Source: Erythrobacteraceae bacterium (GTDB lineage Bacteria; Pseudomonadota; Alphaproteobacteria; Sphingomonadales; Sphingomonadaceae). From it: a stretch of DNA of 62,727 nucleotides. Below are positions 54,714 through 62,727 of the stretch, in pieces. Each line of letters opens with the position of its first letter. Within the stretch, counting starts at the first letter, position 1. The translations under genes and the position numbers were made by a program. The stretch spans positions 1-62,727 of the forward strand of contig CANJYE010000016.1 in assembly GCA_947479055.1 (NCBI GenBank). Direction: 5' to 3'. The notes beneath the pieces were generated by a model. It ran no database searches. It was not told where the DNA came from and was given only the letters and a program-made list of their open reading frames with translations.

Positions 54714-55610
54714 ATGACTGACACCACGCCAGAAACCTATCAGGATCGCCTGCTGCACTTCACTCTTCCGGACCGTAACGCCCGCGGCCGGATCGTGCGG
54801 CTCGACCATTCCGTCAGCACAGTCCTTTCCGCCCATGACTATCCGCCAGCGATCAAGCATCTGTTGGCCGAGGCGTTGGTGCTGGCTGCGATGCTGGGTT
54901 CGCTGACCAAGGGCGAGGGCAGCCAGTTGACCATGCAGGCCCAGACCGAGAGTGGTATCGTCAGCCTGCTGGTCTGCGATTTCCGGGAAGGAGAATTGCG
55001 CGGCTATGTCCAGCATGACGCGACGCGCCTGTCGATGCTGGGAGCCAATCCCTCGCTCAAGGCCCTGTTCGGTAAAGGTTATCTTGCGATAACCTTCGAC
55101 CTTGCCGCAACAGGCCAGCGTTACCAGGGGATCGTTCCGCTGGAAGGGGCCTCACTGGCGGAAGCCTGCGAGCATTATTTCGCGCAATCAGAGCAAGTCC
55201 CGACCCTAATCAGGACCGGGGTGCGGGTCAGCGGCGACAGCTGCGTGGCAGCAGGTTTTCTGGTCCAGCACTTGGCGGAAGGGGAGGAAGGACGCGAACG
55301 GCTGCATGTCCGGATGGACCATCCGGAATGGGAGCATGTCGCGATTCTCGTCGGCAGCTTGAAGCACGATGAGCTGATCGGCACCGAGCTGTCGCTGGAA
55401 GCACTGATCTGGCGGTTGTTTCATGAAGAACGCGAAGTACGCGTGAACCGGGGCGCGGCCCTGAGGCGTGGCTGCCGCTGCTCAGTTGTTCATTTCGAGG
55501 AGGTGCTGGCGCGCTTCCCATCAGAGGATCGCGCTGACATGCGCGACGAAAACGGCATCATCATGGTCGATTGCGCGTTCTGTTCGCGCCTTTTCCCGAT
55601 ACAGGATTGA
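54714..55610 (+). CDS. hslO: Redox-regulated chaperone Hsp33
   Basis: A 298-residue holdase activated by oxidation. The C-terminal zinc switch is intact: CRC in LRRGCRCSVVHFEEV and CAFC in VDCAFCSRLF, about 30 residues apart. The N-terminal domain has VRLDHSVSTVLSAHDYPPAI. Oxidative stress releases zinc, forms disulfides and exposes the chaperone surface. It follows argF by 53 bases. This argD-argF-hslO order is common in alphaproteobacteria. Confidence 0.95.
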   Translation: MTDTTPETYQDRLLHFTLPDRNARGRIVRLDHSVSTVLSAHDYPPAIKHLLAEALVLAAMLGSLTKGEGSQLTMQAQTESGIVSLLVCDFREGELRGYVQHDATRLSMLGANPSLKALFGKGYLAITFDLAATGQRYQGIVPLEGASLAEACEHYFAQSEQVPTLIRTGVRVSGDSCVAAGFLVQHLAEGEEGRERLHVRMDHPEWEHVAILVGSLKHDELIGTELSLEALIWRLFHEEREVRVNRGAALRRGCRCSVVHFEEVLARFPSEDRADMRDENGIIMVDCAFCSRLFPIQD

Positions 55611-55696
55611 ACGGTTGGCCGCTCATACAGAACGTTTGGACGTTTCATCTCTTTGTGCTATGATCGCTACGTCGCTCTTTTTCAAAGATTAGGCTG

Positions 55697-56113
55697 ATGC
55701 GCAAGATGTCCCGGGCTGGTTGTCTCTCGCTGGCGCTCCTGACTGGTGCCGCCATTGCCATGCCGGTTGCACCGGTTTCGGCACAGGGCAGCTCGCTTGC
55801 CATGCTCAACCGCCTCGATCCGGGTAGCTGGGAATTGCGCTTCCGCCCTGACAACCGGCTGGAACGCATCTGTGTCCGTGATGGGCGACAATTGATCCAG
55901 TTGCGGCACCAGCAGCTCGGTTGCAGCCAGTTCGTGGTCGAAGACAGCGCCGATCGCGTGACCGTGCAATACAGCTGCAAGGGCCGAGGCTATGGCCGCA
56001 CCTATATCCGGCGGGAAAGCGCGGGTCTGGCCCAGATCGATAGCCAGGGGATCGTCGATGGCCAGCCCTTCGCGTTCAAGGCCGAGGCGCGTCTGGTGGG
56101 GCGCTGCGGTTAG
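55697..56113 (+). CDS. Small exported protein, possibly DUF3617-like
   Basis: A 138-residue protein with a signal peptide (MRKMSRAGCLSLALLTGAAI, cleavage near VSAQG). The mature part begins LNRLDPGSWELRFRP and contains four cysteines (ICVRDG, LGCSQF, YSCKGRG, GRCG), suggesting two disulfides. The GxWE and C..C spacing resembles DUF3617 proteins, whose function is unknown. Between hslO and queC, all on the plus strand. Confidence 0.7.
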   Translation: MRKMSRAGCLSLALLTGAAIAMPVAPVSAQGSSLAMLNRLDPGSWELRFRPDNRLERICVRDGRQLIQLRHQQLGCSQFVVEDSADRVTVQYSCKGRGYGRTYIRRESAGLAQIDSQGIVDGQPFAFKAEARLVGRCG

Positions 56114-56159
56114 CGGTCGATCTGCTTGAAAGCTGTTCGTCGAAAGACTAGCGGACGCT

Positions 56160-56870
56160 ATGCAAAGTGCCGGACAGACTGATGCGACCCCTGCCGTCGT
56201 GCTGCTTTCGGGGGGGCTCGATTCGATGGTATCGGCCGCCATTGCGCGAGAGCGCGGGTTTGTCGTCAATGCCCTGACGATCGACTACAACCAGCGCCAT
56301 CGCCGTGAAATCGACGCGGCAAGGTCGATTGCGGTAATGCTTGGCGCGGCACGCCATCTAGTCCTGCCGCTCGATCTCAGCCTGTTTGGCGGATCGGCGC
56401 TTACAGCCGATATCGCCGTGCCAAAGGGCGGGGTTGGTCCGGATATTCCGGTGACCTATGTGCCGGCGCGCAATCTGGTGTTCCTCTCGCTGACGCTAGC
56501 CTGGGCCGAGGTGATCGGCGCGCGCGATATTTTCATCGGGGTGAATGCGCTCGATTACTCAGGTTATCCCGATTGTCGGCCAGAATTCATCGCCAGCTTT
56601 ACCGAGACTGCGCGTCTCGCCACAAAGGCCGGCGCTGAAGGTTCGCCGTTCACGATCCATGCGCCGCTGCAATTTCTCGGAAAGGCCGAAATCGCGCGCG
56701 AAGCCGCCCGGCTGGGCCTCGATCCGGGGGCCAGCTGGTCTTGCTATGATCCCCAACCCGATAGTTCCGCCTGCGGGGCATGCGACAGCTGCCGGTTGCG
56801 CCGTGCCGGTTTCCGCGACGCGGGCCTGATTGACCCCACGCGCTACGCGGCTGCCGCGCCCTCGCTTTAA
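56160..56870 (+). CDS. queC: 7-cyano-7-deazaguanine synthase
   Basis: A 236-residue enzyme that makes preQ0 from carboxy-deazaguanine, ATP and ammonia in queuosine synthesis. The PP-loop is LSGGLDSMVS. FLSLTLAWAEVIGARDIFIG and the zinc-binding cysteines (WSCYD...CGACDSC) are conserved. queD and queE are not adjacent. The stop overlaps the convergent sodC stop by 4 bases. The 46-base upstream gap is too short to show a preQ1 riboswitch. Confidence 0.95.
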   Translation: MQSAGQTDATPAVVLLSGGLDSMVSAAIARERGFVVNALTIDYNQRHRREIDAARSIAVMLGAARHLVLPLDLSLFGGSALTADIAVPKGGVGPDIPVTYVPARNLVFLSLTLAWAEVIGARDIFIGVNALDYSGYPDCRPEFIASFTETARLATKAGAEGSPFTIHAPLQFLGKAEIAREAARLGLDPGASWSCYDPQPDSSACGACDSCRLRRAGFRDAGLIDPTRYAAAAPSL

Positions 56871-57409
56871 GTGGGTTTCAATTCGCCGCAGGCGATGCGG
56901 GCACCGGCATTGCCGGTCGGATCGGTCATTGAATCGTCGGGCGAAGCATGGATGACGATCGCGGTGCCATCGGCATCGAACAGGATCGGTTCAAGCGTGG
57001 TGCGCGTGCCCTTGAGTGTGATAGTCGCGGTGCCAACGCCGTTGGCGGCGATGGTGACATTGGGCATGTCGCCGAGATGGCTGCCCATGGGGTTCATTGT
57101 TCCGTGCTGCTTGCCTTCGGGATTGAGGTGTCCTCCAGCGGATTTGAAGTCGGGAGCGACGCAGGAGCCGGTGGTATGAAGGTGCATCGCATGGACGCCC
57201 TCCGGCATTCCGGCGAGGGCAACGGACAGCGTGACTGTATCGCCACTTGCGACAATCTGGGCGGTCCCGGCGGGCATGCCGCTGGCAGTCTGGAGTATGG
57301 CGCTGCCAATCCGCGCGGTGGCATTTGCCGGGACACTGGCGCAGGCCCCGAGGGCAAGGAGCGGGACAAGGGCGGTGATCAGCGCGGTAGTGCAGGCGGA
57401 AGCAGTCAT
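56867..57409 (-). CDS. sodC: Cu/Zn superoxide dismutase family lipoprotein
   Basis: A 180-residue protein with a lipoprotein signal (LLALGAC, lipidated Cys23) and a SodC beta-barrel. Metal ligands appear as VHAMHLH, the bridging and zinc histidines in GGHLNPEGKQHG with SHLGDMPN, and the last copper His in AIVIHASPDD. The disulfide pair is probably GSCVAP with RIACGE. It would detoxify superoxide in the periplasm. The lipid anchor is somewhat unusual for the family. ATG at 57409 is preferred over 57421. Confidence 0.9.
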   Translation of the reverse strand: MTASACTTALITALVPLLALGACASVPANATARIGSAILQTASGMPAGTAQIVASGDTVTLSVALAGMPEGVHAMHLHTTGSCVAPDFKSAGGHLNPEGKQHGTMNPMGSHLGDMPNVTIAANGVGTATITLKGTRTTLEPILFDADGTAIVIHASPDDSMTDPTGNAGARIACGELKPT

Positions 57410-57497
57410 TGGGGGCTCCATCTCGTTCGATTTCTACTATAACGCCACGAGCGCACGATTGCCCCATCCGAACCGCCTGGTCGTGAAAGAACTGGCT

Positions 57498-57956
57498 CTA
57501 ATCGGGGGCCAGCAGGCCGGCCAGCTGCAAGGCGTCGATGATCGCGATGATGGCCGTACGGGCCTGGCCGTCGATCGTCGTACCGCCGGACGGATTGGCT
57601 GGCGTGGCCGGTGTCAGCCAACCGCCTTTGTAGCGCATGTCCTGGCCGGTGGCCCGATTGAGCAGGCGCATCCCGTCACGCGGCGCGACGAACAGCCAGC
57701 TTCCGGCCTGTCGGCAGGCGATCTTGCCTGCCTGATCTGCCCATGCGCCGGTGGGCGAGGCGGCGACCAGCCAGCAATCGCCCTCCGCCGGGGATGAAGG
57801 CGGCGTCGATGCAGCACCCTCGATCGCGCAATGGAGCAGGGCGTCGGTGAGCGCATGGGCCTCGTTGACAGTGAATTCCTTCTGGGCCTGGCCGGTGAAT
57901 AACAGGGGCAGGCGGAAGCGCGGGCTGGTGGCGGTGAAGTTGAGCGGGTCTGGCAT
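57498..57956 (-). CDS. DUF2793 protein of the gene transfer agent tail cluster
   Basis: A 152-residue protein that starts [20 protein letters not shown], the typical DUF2793 opening, followed by [20 protein letters not shown] and [23 protein letters not shown]2793 proteins close GTA and phage tail modules and may act in tail fibre or surface recognition. It lies 24 bases after the gp15-like gene and is probably the last gene of that transcript. Confidence 0.85.
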   Translation of the reverse strand: MPDPLNFTATSPRFRLPLLFTGQAQKEFTVNEAHALTDALLHCAIEGAASTPPSSPAEGDCWLVAASPTGAWADQAGKIACRQAGSWLFVAPRDGMRLLNRATGQDMRYKGGWLTPATPANPSGGTTIDGQARTAIIAIIDALQLAGLLAPD

Positions 57957-57980
57957 GGGTTGGTACCTCGTGGCGTGGAA

Positions 57981-60164
57981 TCAGGGCAGGGTCATGAGCA
58001 ACAATGGGTCGGACAAGGCATGGCTTCCGATCTGGCGAACCCAAAGCGGCTGGCCGGGATGATCGACGGCGATCTCTGCGGCTGTGGTCGCCGCAATGGT
58101 GAGTGCGGGTGCGGTCACGTCCCAGCTTAGGAATGGCGAGGCAACCGGGCCAAGCCCGACGCGATAGGCTTCCTGCTGTTCTGCCAGGGGGACATCGACT
58201 TCATCGCGCCATGCCCAGCCACCACGGGCGCGTCGCGTCCAGCCCAGTTCAATCTCGGCGCCGGCGTGAGTCCTTGCCTTGGGGTGGACTGGCACGAGCG
58301 GGCGCAGGGTCAGACCCGGATTGGCGATCGTGGCGGCCACCGGTGTCGCATCACCAAGCCCTGCCGTGAGAATTTGCACCGCCCCCTCGCCAACAGACAC
58401 AGGGTCGAGCGATTGCAGCGCATCGTCGAGCAGGGCGAAGCGGGAACCCGAACCATGGCCTGCCTTGGCGGCAGCCTCGGTCCCGCCCCGACCGCGTAGC
58501 AGGCCGCGCAACTGCCATGCTCCCGGACCAAGCGGGAGAGCCTCGGCGAACTGGAACAGTTCTCCGTCCAGCAAGGCACGGTTGGCGCCACCGGCGAGCG
58601 CTTCCGGCGTGGCGCTGGTCAGGGCGAAATCCTCTGCTGCCAGTGCGATACTGACCGTCGCATCCCGCTCCAGCAAGAGCGAAGGGGATGAGCCTAGAAC
58701 AGAAGTACTTTCCCCGATCACCGCGCGCCGCTTGCTGCTGCCTAGCGTTATCAATGTCCCGCCCTGGTCAACATAGAGCGTCGCGCCGGACCAGCCCGCG
58801 CCTGCGGATGAGGGCGCGGCATAGACCCGCCGCTGATCGCTGCTGCCGGTGCCGTCCCACGGCAGTTCGAACGCTTCCAGCACGGTCGGCCCGGCCAGAA
58901 GGTCGGGCGGGAGCCTGGCGTCGCCGGGATCAGCCACCGGCTGGCGGCCGGGCATCTTCGGCAGGCGCAGCAGTTCCAGCTCGACGCCGTCCTCACGCCA
59001 TTCCCAGCTGGTGATCCGCCAGGCCCCGGCTACGCCCGGCGCGCGCACGATCGTGCCGGGTGCAAGGGCCGGATCGAGCTCGGCGACCCGCCAGGCCATG
59101 GTTTCCCGGGCCCAGCCTGCCCGCTCGGCCGCCGCATTGGCGAGGCTTCGCGCATCGACGGCGGCGAGAGCACCGGGGAAATCGATGGTCCGGTCCCGTC
59201 CCGGCTTTGCCCGGCCGTCGGCACGTTGCAGACCAGTCAGGTAGTCACGGGCGATGTCGTAATAGCGCAGCGCCGAAGGGACATCGCTGTCGCTGGCCTG
59301 ACGTTTCTTCTGAAGGCCATTGTCCGGTCCGAACCCACCGTCGGACTTCGTGCGCGCGGATTGGGCGAGAACCGGCGGCTCTGCAGGCACGGTGTCCGCC
59401 GCGACAATCGTCAAGGCATCGCCGCCCGCATCCAGCGCTAGAGGATAGACGCTGTCTATGGTCGAAAGGGTGGAGACGAGCGCCCCGCCCTCATAGGTGA
59501 AGCCGGCCAGCTTGTTGAGCGGGAGGCTGGTCTCGACCTTCGTGTCGAGGCCCTCCAGCACCTGCGCCAAGGTCACATCGCCCTCATCGGCGATCACTTC
59601 GAAGGTCAGCGCCGGGATGCGGTTGCCGAAGGTGGAGAGATCGAGATCCTCGAACACGATATAGGCGGTGCCGCGAAAGGCCGGGCTTAAGGCCCCTTCT
59701 GCCGATGCGATCAGCGGATCGGGGTCATGGTCGCCATGGCCCGTGTATATCCGCATCGTCCCGCCGGTCTTGAGATCGCCTGCCGCACCGCGCAAAAGGT
59801 TGCCGTCTGCCCAGATCCGGCCCACGTCCCTGATCGGGCGGCTGGAAAGCGCGACCGCGAAGGAGGCGCTGTAGGTGTAGACGGTTGCAGAGGAAGCGCT
59901 CTTGCCGCCACCTTCCTTCTGGCTGTGTTCGACCAGATCGGTCGACCAGATGATCGTCCCTGCCGCGCGGATCGTGCCGTGATGCTGCGGGATCGCGCTG
60001 CCATAGCTGGAAGTGGTGGCCTTGAGGTCGCTGAGGCGTGGTCCACTGCGACCTGACGGGCCGAACAGCGAGGCATCGACCTGACGGCCGATCAGCCCAC
60101 CAATGGCGCCGCCGAGTGGGCCACCCAGTGCCGTGCCGATTGCGGTGAAGACGAGTGTGGCCAT
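57981..60164 (-). CDS. GTA host-specificity (gp15-like) phage tail protein, short form
   Basis: A 727-residue baseplate or tail-tip protein. The N-terminus has a glycine-zipper segment (TALGGPLGGAIGGLIGRQVD) and RLSDLKATTSSYGSAIPQHH. A phage-tail_3 type region follows (ALTFEVIADEGDVTLAQVLE), then beta-rich domains. Rhodobacter capsulatus gp15 has about 1,300 residues and includes a glycosidase-like TIM barrel, which is absent here. It lies 12 bases after the NlpC/P60 gene. Confidence 0.82.
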   Translation of the reverse strand: MATLVFTAIGTALGGPLGGAIGGLIGRQVDASLFGPSGRSGPRLSDLKATTSSYGSAIPQHHGTIRAAGTIIWSTDLVEHSQKEGGGKSASSATVYTYSASFAVALSSRPIRDVGRIWADGNLLRGAAGDLKTGGTMRIYTGHGDHDPDPLIASAEGALSPAFRGTAYIVFEDLDLSTFGNRIPALTFEVIADEGDVTLAQVLEGLDTKVETSLPLNKLAGFTYEGGALVSTLSTIDSVYPLALDAGGDALTIVAADTVPAEPPVLAQSARTKSDGGFGPDNGLQKKRQASDSDVPSALRYYDIARDYLTGLQRADGRAKPGRDRTIDFPGALAAVDARSLANAAAERAGWARETMAWRVAELDPALAPGTIVRAPGVAGAWRITSWEWREDGVELELLRLPKMPGRQPVADPGDARLPPDLLAGPTVLEAFELPWDGTGSSDQRRVYAAPSSAGAGWSGATLYVDQGGTLITLGSSKRRAVIGESTSVLGSSPSLLLERDATVSIALAAEDFALTSATPEALAGGANRALLDGELFQFAEALPLGPGAWQLRGLLRGRGGTEAAAKAGHGSGSRFALLDDALQSLDPVSVGEGAVQILTAGLGDATPVAATIANPGLTLRPLVPVHPKARTHAGAEIELGWTRRARGGWAWRDEVDVPLAEQQEAYRVGLGPVASPFLSWDVTAPALTIAATTAAEIAVDHPGQPLWVRQIGSHALSDPLLLMTLP

Positions 60165-60176
60165 GGGCGTTATTCC

Positions 60177-60590
60177 TCAGGATGGGTCCGTCAGCCGCCA
60201 GTGGCTGATGAGCGGCAAGGCGAGCGGACCGGGCATCGTGACAACTCGGCGCAAGCCAGCATGAGCGTGGACGAAGCGGTTGCCGACAACGGCGACGAGC
60301 AGATGAACCTGGATGGGCGAGAACCGGGTCAGCACCACGTCGCCGGCCAGGATCAATCCCTGCGCGTTGGTGAGCCCATCGGTTCCGGCACGGGCGAGGA
60401 TGCCGGCGATGTCGCGGTTGCGCAGGCCATAGCACGGAGGGATATTGACTGGCCGCCCGATGGCGGCGCGGGCCGCCGTGTAGAGGCCGATGCAGTCGAG
60501 CCCGGTCTGCGGATCCCGCCCGTGCAGGCGAAAGGGCGTGCCGACCAGGGCTTCTGCCGCTGCGGCAAGCGCCGCGCGCGGGCAATCCAT
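60177..60590 (-). CDS. GTA NlpC/P60 family cell-wall peptidase (gp14-like)
   Basis: A 137-residue peptidase. The catalytic Cys33 is in GLDCIGLYTAAR and the catalytic His in RFVHAHAGLRRVV. It matches the TIGR02219-type GTA/phage peptidase, which is thought to open recipient peptidoglycan during DNA delivery. The ATG overlaps the preceding gene's stop by one base (TGATG). Confidence 0.9.
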   Translation of the reverse strand: MDCPRAALAAAAEALVGTPFRLHGRDPQTGLDCIGLYTAARAAIGRPVNIPPCYGLRNRDIAGILARAGTDGLTNAQGLILAGDVVLTRFSPIQVHLLVAVVGNRFVHAHAGLRRVVTMPGPLALPLISHWRLTDPS

Positions 60591-61408
60591 CAGATCGGCT
60601 GGCCGTAGCGTGCGAGCAGATCATTGCCCGGCAGGAACGGCTCGCCTTGGAAATTGGAGGCATTGCCGAAGCGATCGGCGCAGGTGGCGATGGTGTGGTC
60701 GCATCCTTCGCGCAGCAGCGCTCTCGTGCCGAGGGTCAGCGCTTCGTCAAGTGCGATATCGAGCAGCAAGTCAGCCCCCTCGACGCTCATGACCTGCATG
60801 GTTACCCCGGCCTGGGGCCCGTCGAGCCAGCGTAGCTGCCCGTCGATCATGGTCTCGGTCGCTGGTCCGTCCACGAACTGGACGGTGTTGTCTTCCAGAT
60901 CGATCATGCTGACTTCGGCCTCATGGGAGAACTGGCTGGACGGGAGCGTGCAACCGGGCCCGCAGAATTGGGCGCGGCAGGTCGGGCTTGTGCGCGGGGC
61001 CGTATCGGCTTCAAGTCCGGCCTTGCTAGATCGCAATTCAGCCGAAAAGCCGTTATCTTCCTCCGAGATCGAGCCGATTTCGCCGTTGTAGAGCGTCGCC
61101 CGGTCGAGCGTTTCCCAGTCGACCACGCCGATCTGGACCTTGGCGCCGTCGAAGCGGCCCGATGCGAGGTCCGCCGCAGCGATGGCGTCATGTGTCAGTG
61201 CGCCCTGCACTTCGGCGCTGTCGATCTCCAGGTCGGCCGTGCGGCGGATGGCGGACGGCAGCATGCCCGGAGCGGCGCGGTGGAGCACGCCGTCGAACCA
61301 CAGGTCACGGTCGTGGGAAGTGAAGCCCAGCGTCACGCCGTCGCGGCGATGGATGCGCCAGAAGGTGGTGACGCCTTCCAGCTCCTGGCTGAAGAATACC
61401 CGGGTCAT
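60590..61408 (-). CDS. GTA DUF2163 / BR0599-family tail protein (gp13-like)
   Basis: A 272-residue protein with the TIGR02218 signature: MTRVFFSQELEGVTTFWRIH, TLGFTSHDRDLWFDG, a cysteine cluster (TCRAQFCGPGC) and CDHTIATCADRFGNASNFQG. In the R. capsulatus GTA structure the homologous hub protein binds an iron-sulfur cluster through such cysteines, to my recollection. It overlaps both neighbours by 1-4 bases. The start is set at the family N-terminus. Confidence 0.92.
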   Translation of the reverse strand: MTRVFFSQELEGVTTFWRIHRRDGVTLGFTSHDRDLWFDGVLHRAAPGMLPSAIRRTADLEIDSAEVQGALTHDAIAAADLASGRFDGAKVQIGVVDWETLDRATLYNGEIGSISEEDNGFSAELRSSKAGLEADTAPRTSPTCRAQFCGPGCTLPSSQFSHEAEVSMIDLEDNTVQFVDGPATETMIDGQLRWLDGPQAGVTMQVMSVEGADLLLDIALDEALTLGTRALLREGCDHTIATCADRFGNASNFQGEPFLPGNDLLARYGQPI

Positions 61409-62475
61409 GACGCCTCCCTGATCTCGATCAATGGTACGCTTGGCGCTTCCCCGGCGAGGAAGGCCGCGCCCGAGACATTGAGCCGGTCCTCGGCAAAGCG
61501 CGCCGGCACGTCGAACAGGAACCCGGCGCGGATCGCTGCACCAACCGGCGGTGCAGTGGTGAAATGGACCATGCCACCTGTTTGCAGCACCCACCCGGTC
61601 GCCGTAGTGCCGTTGATGCTGACGGTCAGCGTTTCTGCGCGCGGGCGGGTGATCGGGCGGATTTGCGGTTCGCTGCCCCCATCGACCCCAGGGCCATAGC
61701 GTTTGACCAGTTGGAACGTGCCGGTCAGACCGTCGCCCACGCCGATCAACTGGTCGATCATGGTTGGCGTACCGGTCATCCCGTTCGAACTGAAATCGAA
61801 GGGATCGGAGAAGCGGAAGCCGCGCGCGGCGCCCCGTCGTGCCCTGAAAAAGGCAAGCAGCGTGCCGAGCTCCGCCTCGGAGCGGACGCCCGGGCCGACA
61901 TCGAAATGCAGCCTTGCGTCAGACCAGAGGCTGCCGCGCCGCTCGTGCCCCGATGCGGTGACCGCGATCGATGTCGAGAATTCGGGGCTGCACGAGGCAT
62001 CGCGACCCAGCGCGAGGGGATAGAGCACATCGTCGAAGGCTTGCATGTCGTCTTCCTTGGGTGGGGCGATCCTGGTGTATCCATCGCGCATGACCTGCGG
62101 CAGAGCCCAAACGAAGCACTGGTTCACGCCCCGTGCCGCCGCTTCGTCGAGCGCGGTGTCTATCAGCGGCCAGTAAGCGTCCGCATTTGCGGCCAGCAAC
62201 ACAAAGCCGGAAACATAGTCCTGCTGGGCTGCGGGGTAATTGAGCCGCTGTTGCACGGTCAGGTATGCGGCATGGCGTTGGGCACCAGCGCCGGAGGTGA
62301 CCCAGTCGTAATCTTCAAGCTGGAGCCGATCGAACGCTGGCGAAGCCCACCCGACCGGCAAGTTGGCACGACGGAGCTCGGGCATCTGCGGGTCAAGCAC
62401 GGTCGGGGTGAATGCCAGCAGCATGACCTCCGCCGGACCAGCGGCGGCGGTGCGGATCGCAGTTGTTAGAGTCAC
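61405..62475 (-). pseudogene. GTA DUF2460 (gp12-like) distal tail protein, 5' end cut by an IS element
   Basis: The C-terminal ~200 residues are the DUF2460 domain (SGHERRGSLWSDARLHFDVG; RRGAARGFRFSDPFDFSS). The N-terminal ~150 residues look like the last part of a TIM-barrel glycosidase-like domain (LLAFTPTVLDP, FDRLQLEDYDWVTSG, VNQCFVWALPQVMRDG). Upstream of the GTG at 62475 the sequence is IS-derived and reaches an in-frame stop, so the first half of the barrel is missing. The remaining frame may still be translated from GTG. It overlaps the gp13-like gene by 4 bases. Confidence 0.8.
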
Positions 62476-62493
62476 GCTTCTGGGAGGAACCCC

Positions 62494-62509
62494 TCCGACT
62501 TCAGTCGGA
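62494..62509. repeat. Subterminal hairpin of the IS200/IS605 left end
   Basis: TCCGACT-TC-AGTCGGA is a perfect 7-base-pair hairpin with a 2-base loop. IS200/IS605 transposases recognise such foldback structures in single-stranded DNA near each end rather than inverted repeats. Confidence 0.6.
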
Positions 62510-62537
62510 TACTGGCTTCAGCCACGGACTCGCGCGC

Positions 62538-62610
62538 TAGCCTGTAACCTCGGAGAAAATGAGACAGCCCATGGGGCGTCGAGTCTCATTTTCTCCGAGG
62601 TTACAGGCTA
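62538..62610. repeat. Perfect 28-base palindrome ending at the tnpA start codon
   Basis: Arms 62538-62565 and 62583-62610 are exact inverted copies (right arm begins GTCTCATTTTCTCCGAGGTT), separated by 17 bases. The right arm contains the only candidate ribosome site (GAGG, 9 bases before ATG) and ends on the A of the ATG. In RNA it would bury the site. Similar leader stems limit transposase translation in IS200. Confidence 0.85.
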
Positions 62611-62727
62611 TGGGCTACAAGAGCGGTTGTCACACGACTTTTCATCATCGCTACCATCTCGTCTGGGCGCCCAAGTACCGGTTCAAGGTGCTGCATGGCG
62701 AGGTCCGCTTGCGGGTGCGCGAGATCA
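62610..62727 (+). CDS. tnpA: IS200/IS605-family TnpA transposase, N-terminal fragment
   Basis: The first 39 codons are open to the window end: MGYKSGCHTTFHHRYHLVWA followed by PKYRFKVLHGEVRLRVREI. The HLVW.PKYR.KVL.GEV signature is the beta1-alphaA region of Y1/HUH transposases. The catalytic HUH pair and Tyr would lie beyond the window. The start is inside the palindrome described separately. Confidence 0.9.
   Translation, partial: MGYKSGCHTTFHHRYHLVWAPKYRFKVLHGEVRLRVREI

Larger units (their letters stand above)
62476..62727 (+). mobile_element. IS200/IS605-type element, left end and start of tnpA
   Basis: This region begins where gp12 homology stops. It contains a compact hairpin, a long palindrome and the first codons of an IS200-type transposase, then leaves the window. 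The exact left boundary between about 62470 and 62493 cannot be set without an empty-site sequence. The element faces away from the gp12 gene. Confidence 0.75.

Noticed and set aside
56114..56159. PreQ1 riboswitch before queC
   Set aside because: The 46-base gap shows no convincing pseudoknot-type aptamer and follows a gene on the same strand.
57498..62475. Prophage
   Set aside because: Only tail-hub genes in the canonical GTA gp12-gp15 order are present, embedded among housekeeping genes; no integrase, repressor or lysis genes occur in the window.

Overview
The window is GC-rich, tightly packed alphaproteobacterial DNA. The gene content (DUF2093, MipZ, MmcB, a CsgG/HfaB-like protein, a tonB-exbB-exbD-exbD cluster, a dispersed intergenic palindrome of the type common in sphingomonads, and a gene transfer agent tail module) points to Sphingomonadales, plausibly Erythrobacteraceae. 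This is inferred from family knowledge; no search was run. Both ends lie inside insertion sequences: an IS5-family transposase tail on the left and the start of an IS200/IS605-type tnpA on the right. The window may therefore be a contig broken at repeats.

Layout. 0-5 kb: IS remnant, DUF2093, M23 peptidase, phytase-like esterase, rpmB, tadA, a secreted RNase T2 with a membrane protein, and nadC. 5-10.5 kb: a likely five-gene minus-strand operon of a TPR M48 protease, a DsbA-like oxidoreductase, a PDZ-M48 protease, and a LytS/LytTR-type kinase and regulator. 10.5-16 kb: three tandem NTF2/SnoaL-like paralogs of identical length, a PAS protein, DUF2141, a fatty acid hydroxylase, and mmcB behind a LexA-type box. 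16-21 kb: tRNA-Arg(CCG), a 5'-truncated DUF2126 gene, a circularly permuted ATP-grasp/alpha-E protein and a transglutaminase. 21-29 kb: flavoprotein, panC (apparently starting at ATT), CsgG-like protein, mipZ, a J-domain protein, a phosphohexomutase and a DUF4010 membrane protein.

29-40.5 kb: an Lhr-like DEXH helicase, the TonB energising operon, then hom, glpX, prs, hisN and rpmI-rplT. 40.6-47.6 kb: a frameshifted AraC regulator, pheST, prfC and an EEP-family hydrolase. 47.6-50.1 kb: a nitrogen module, glnK-amtB behind a near-perfect sigma-54 promoter, with a second PII gene. 50-57.4 kb: a TIGR01244 protein, TerC, a double cold-shock-domain protein, argD-argF-hslO, queC and sodC. 57.5-62.5 kb: the distal tail module of a gene transfer agent (gp12-gp15 homologs plus DUF2793), whose gp12 gene is cut by the right-hand IS200-like element.

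Most genes are housekeeping. The unusual parts are the damaged amidoligase/transglutaminase locus beside the tRNA, the IS-interrupted GTA tail module with its rearranged domain architecture, the non-canonical panC start, the poly-G frameshift in the AraC gene, the triplicated NTF2-like genes, and the SOS box in front of mmcB and a membrane hydroxylase.
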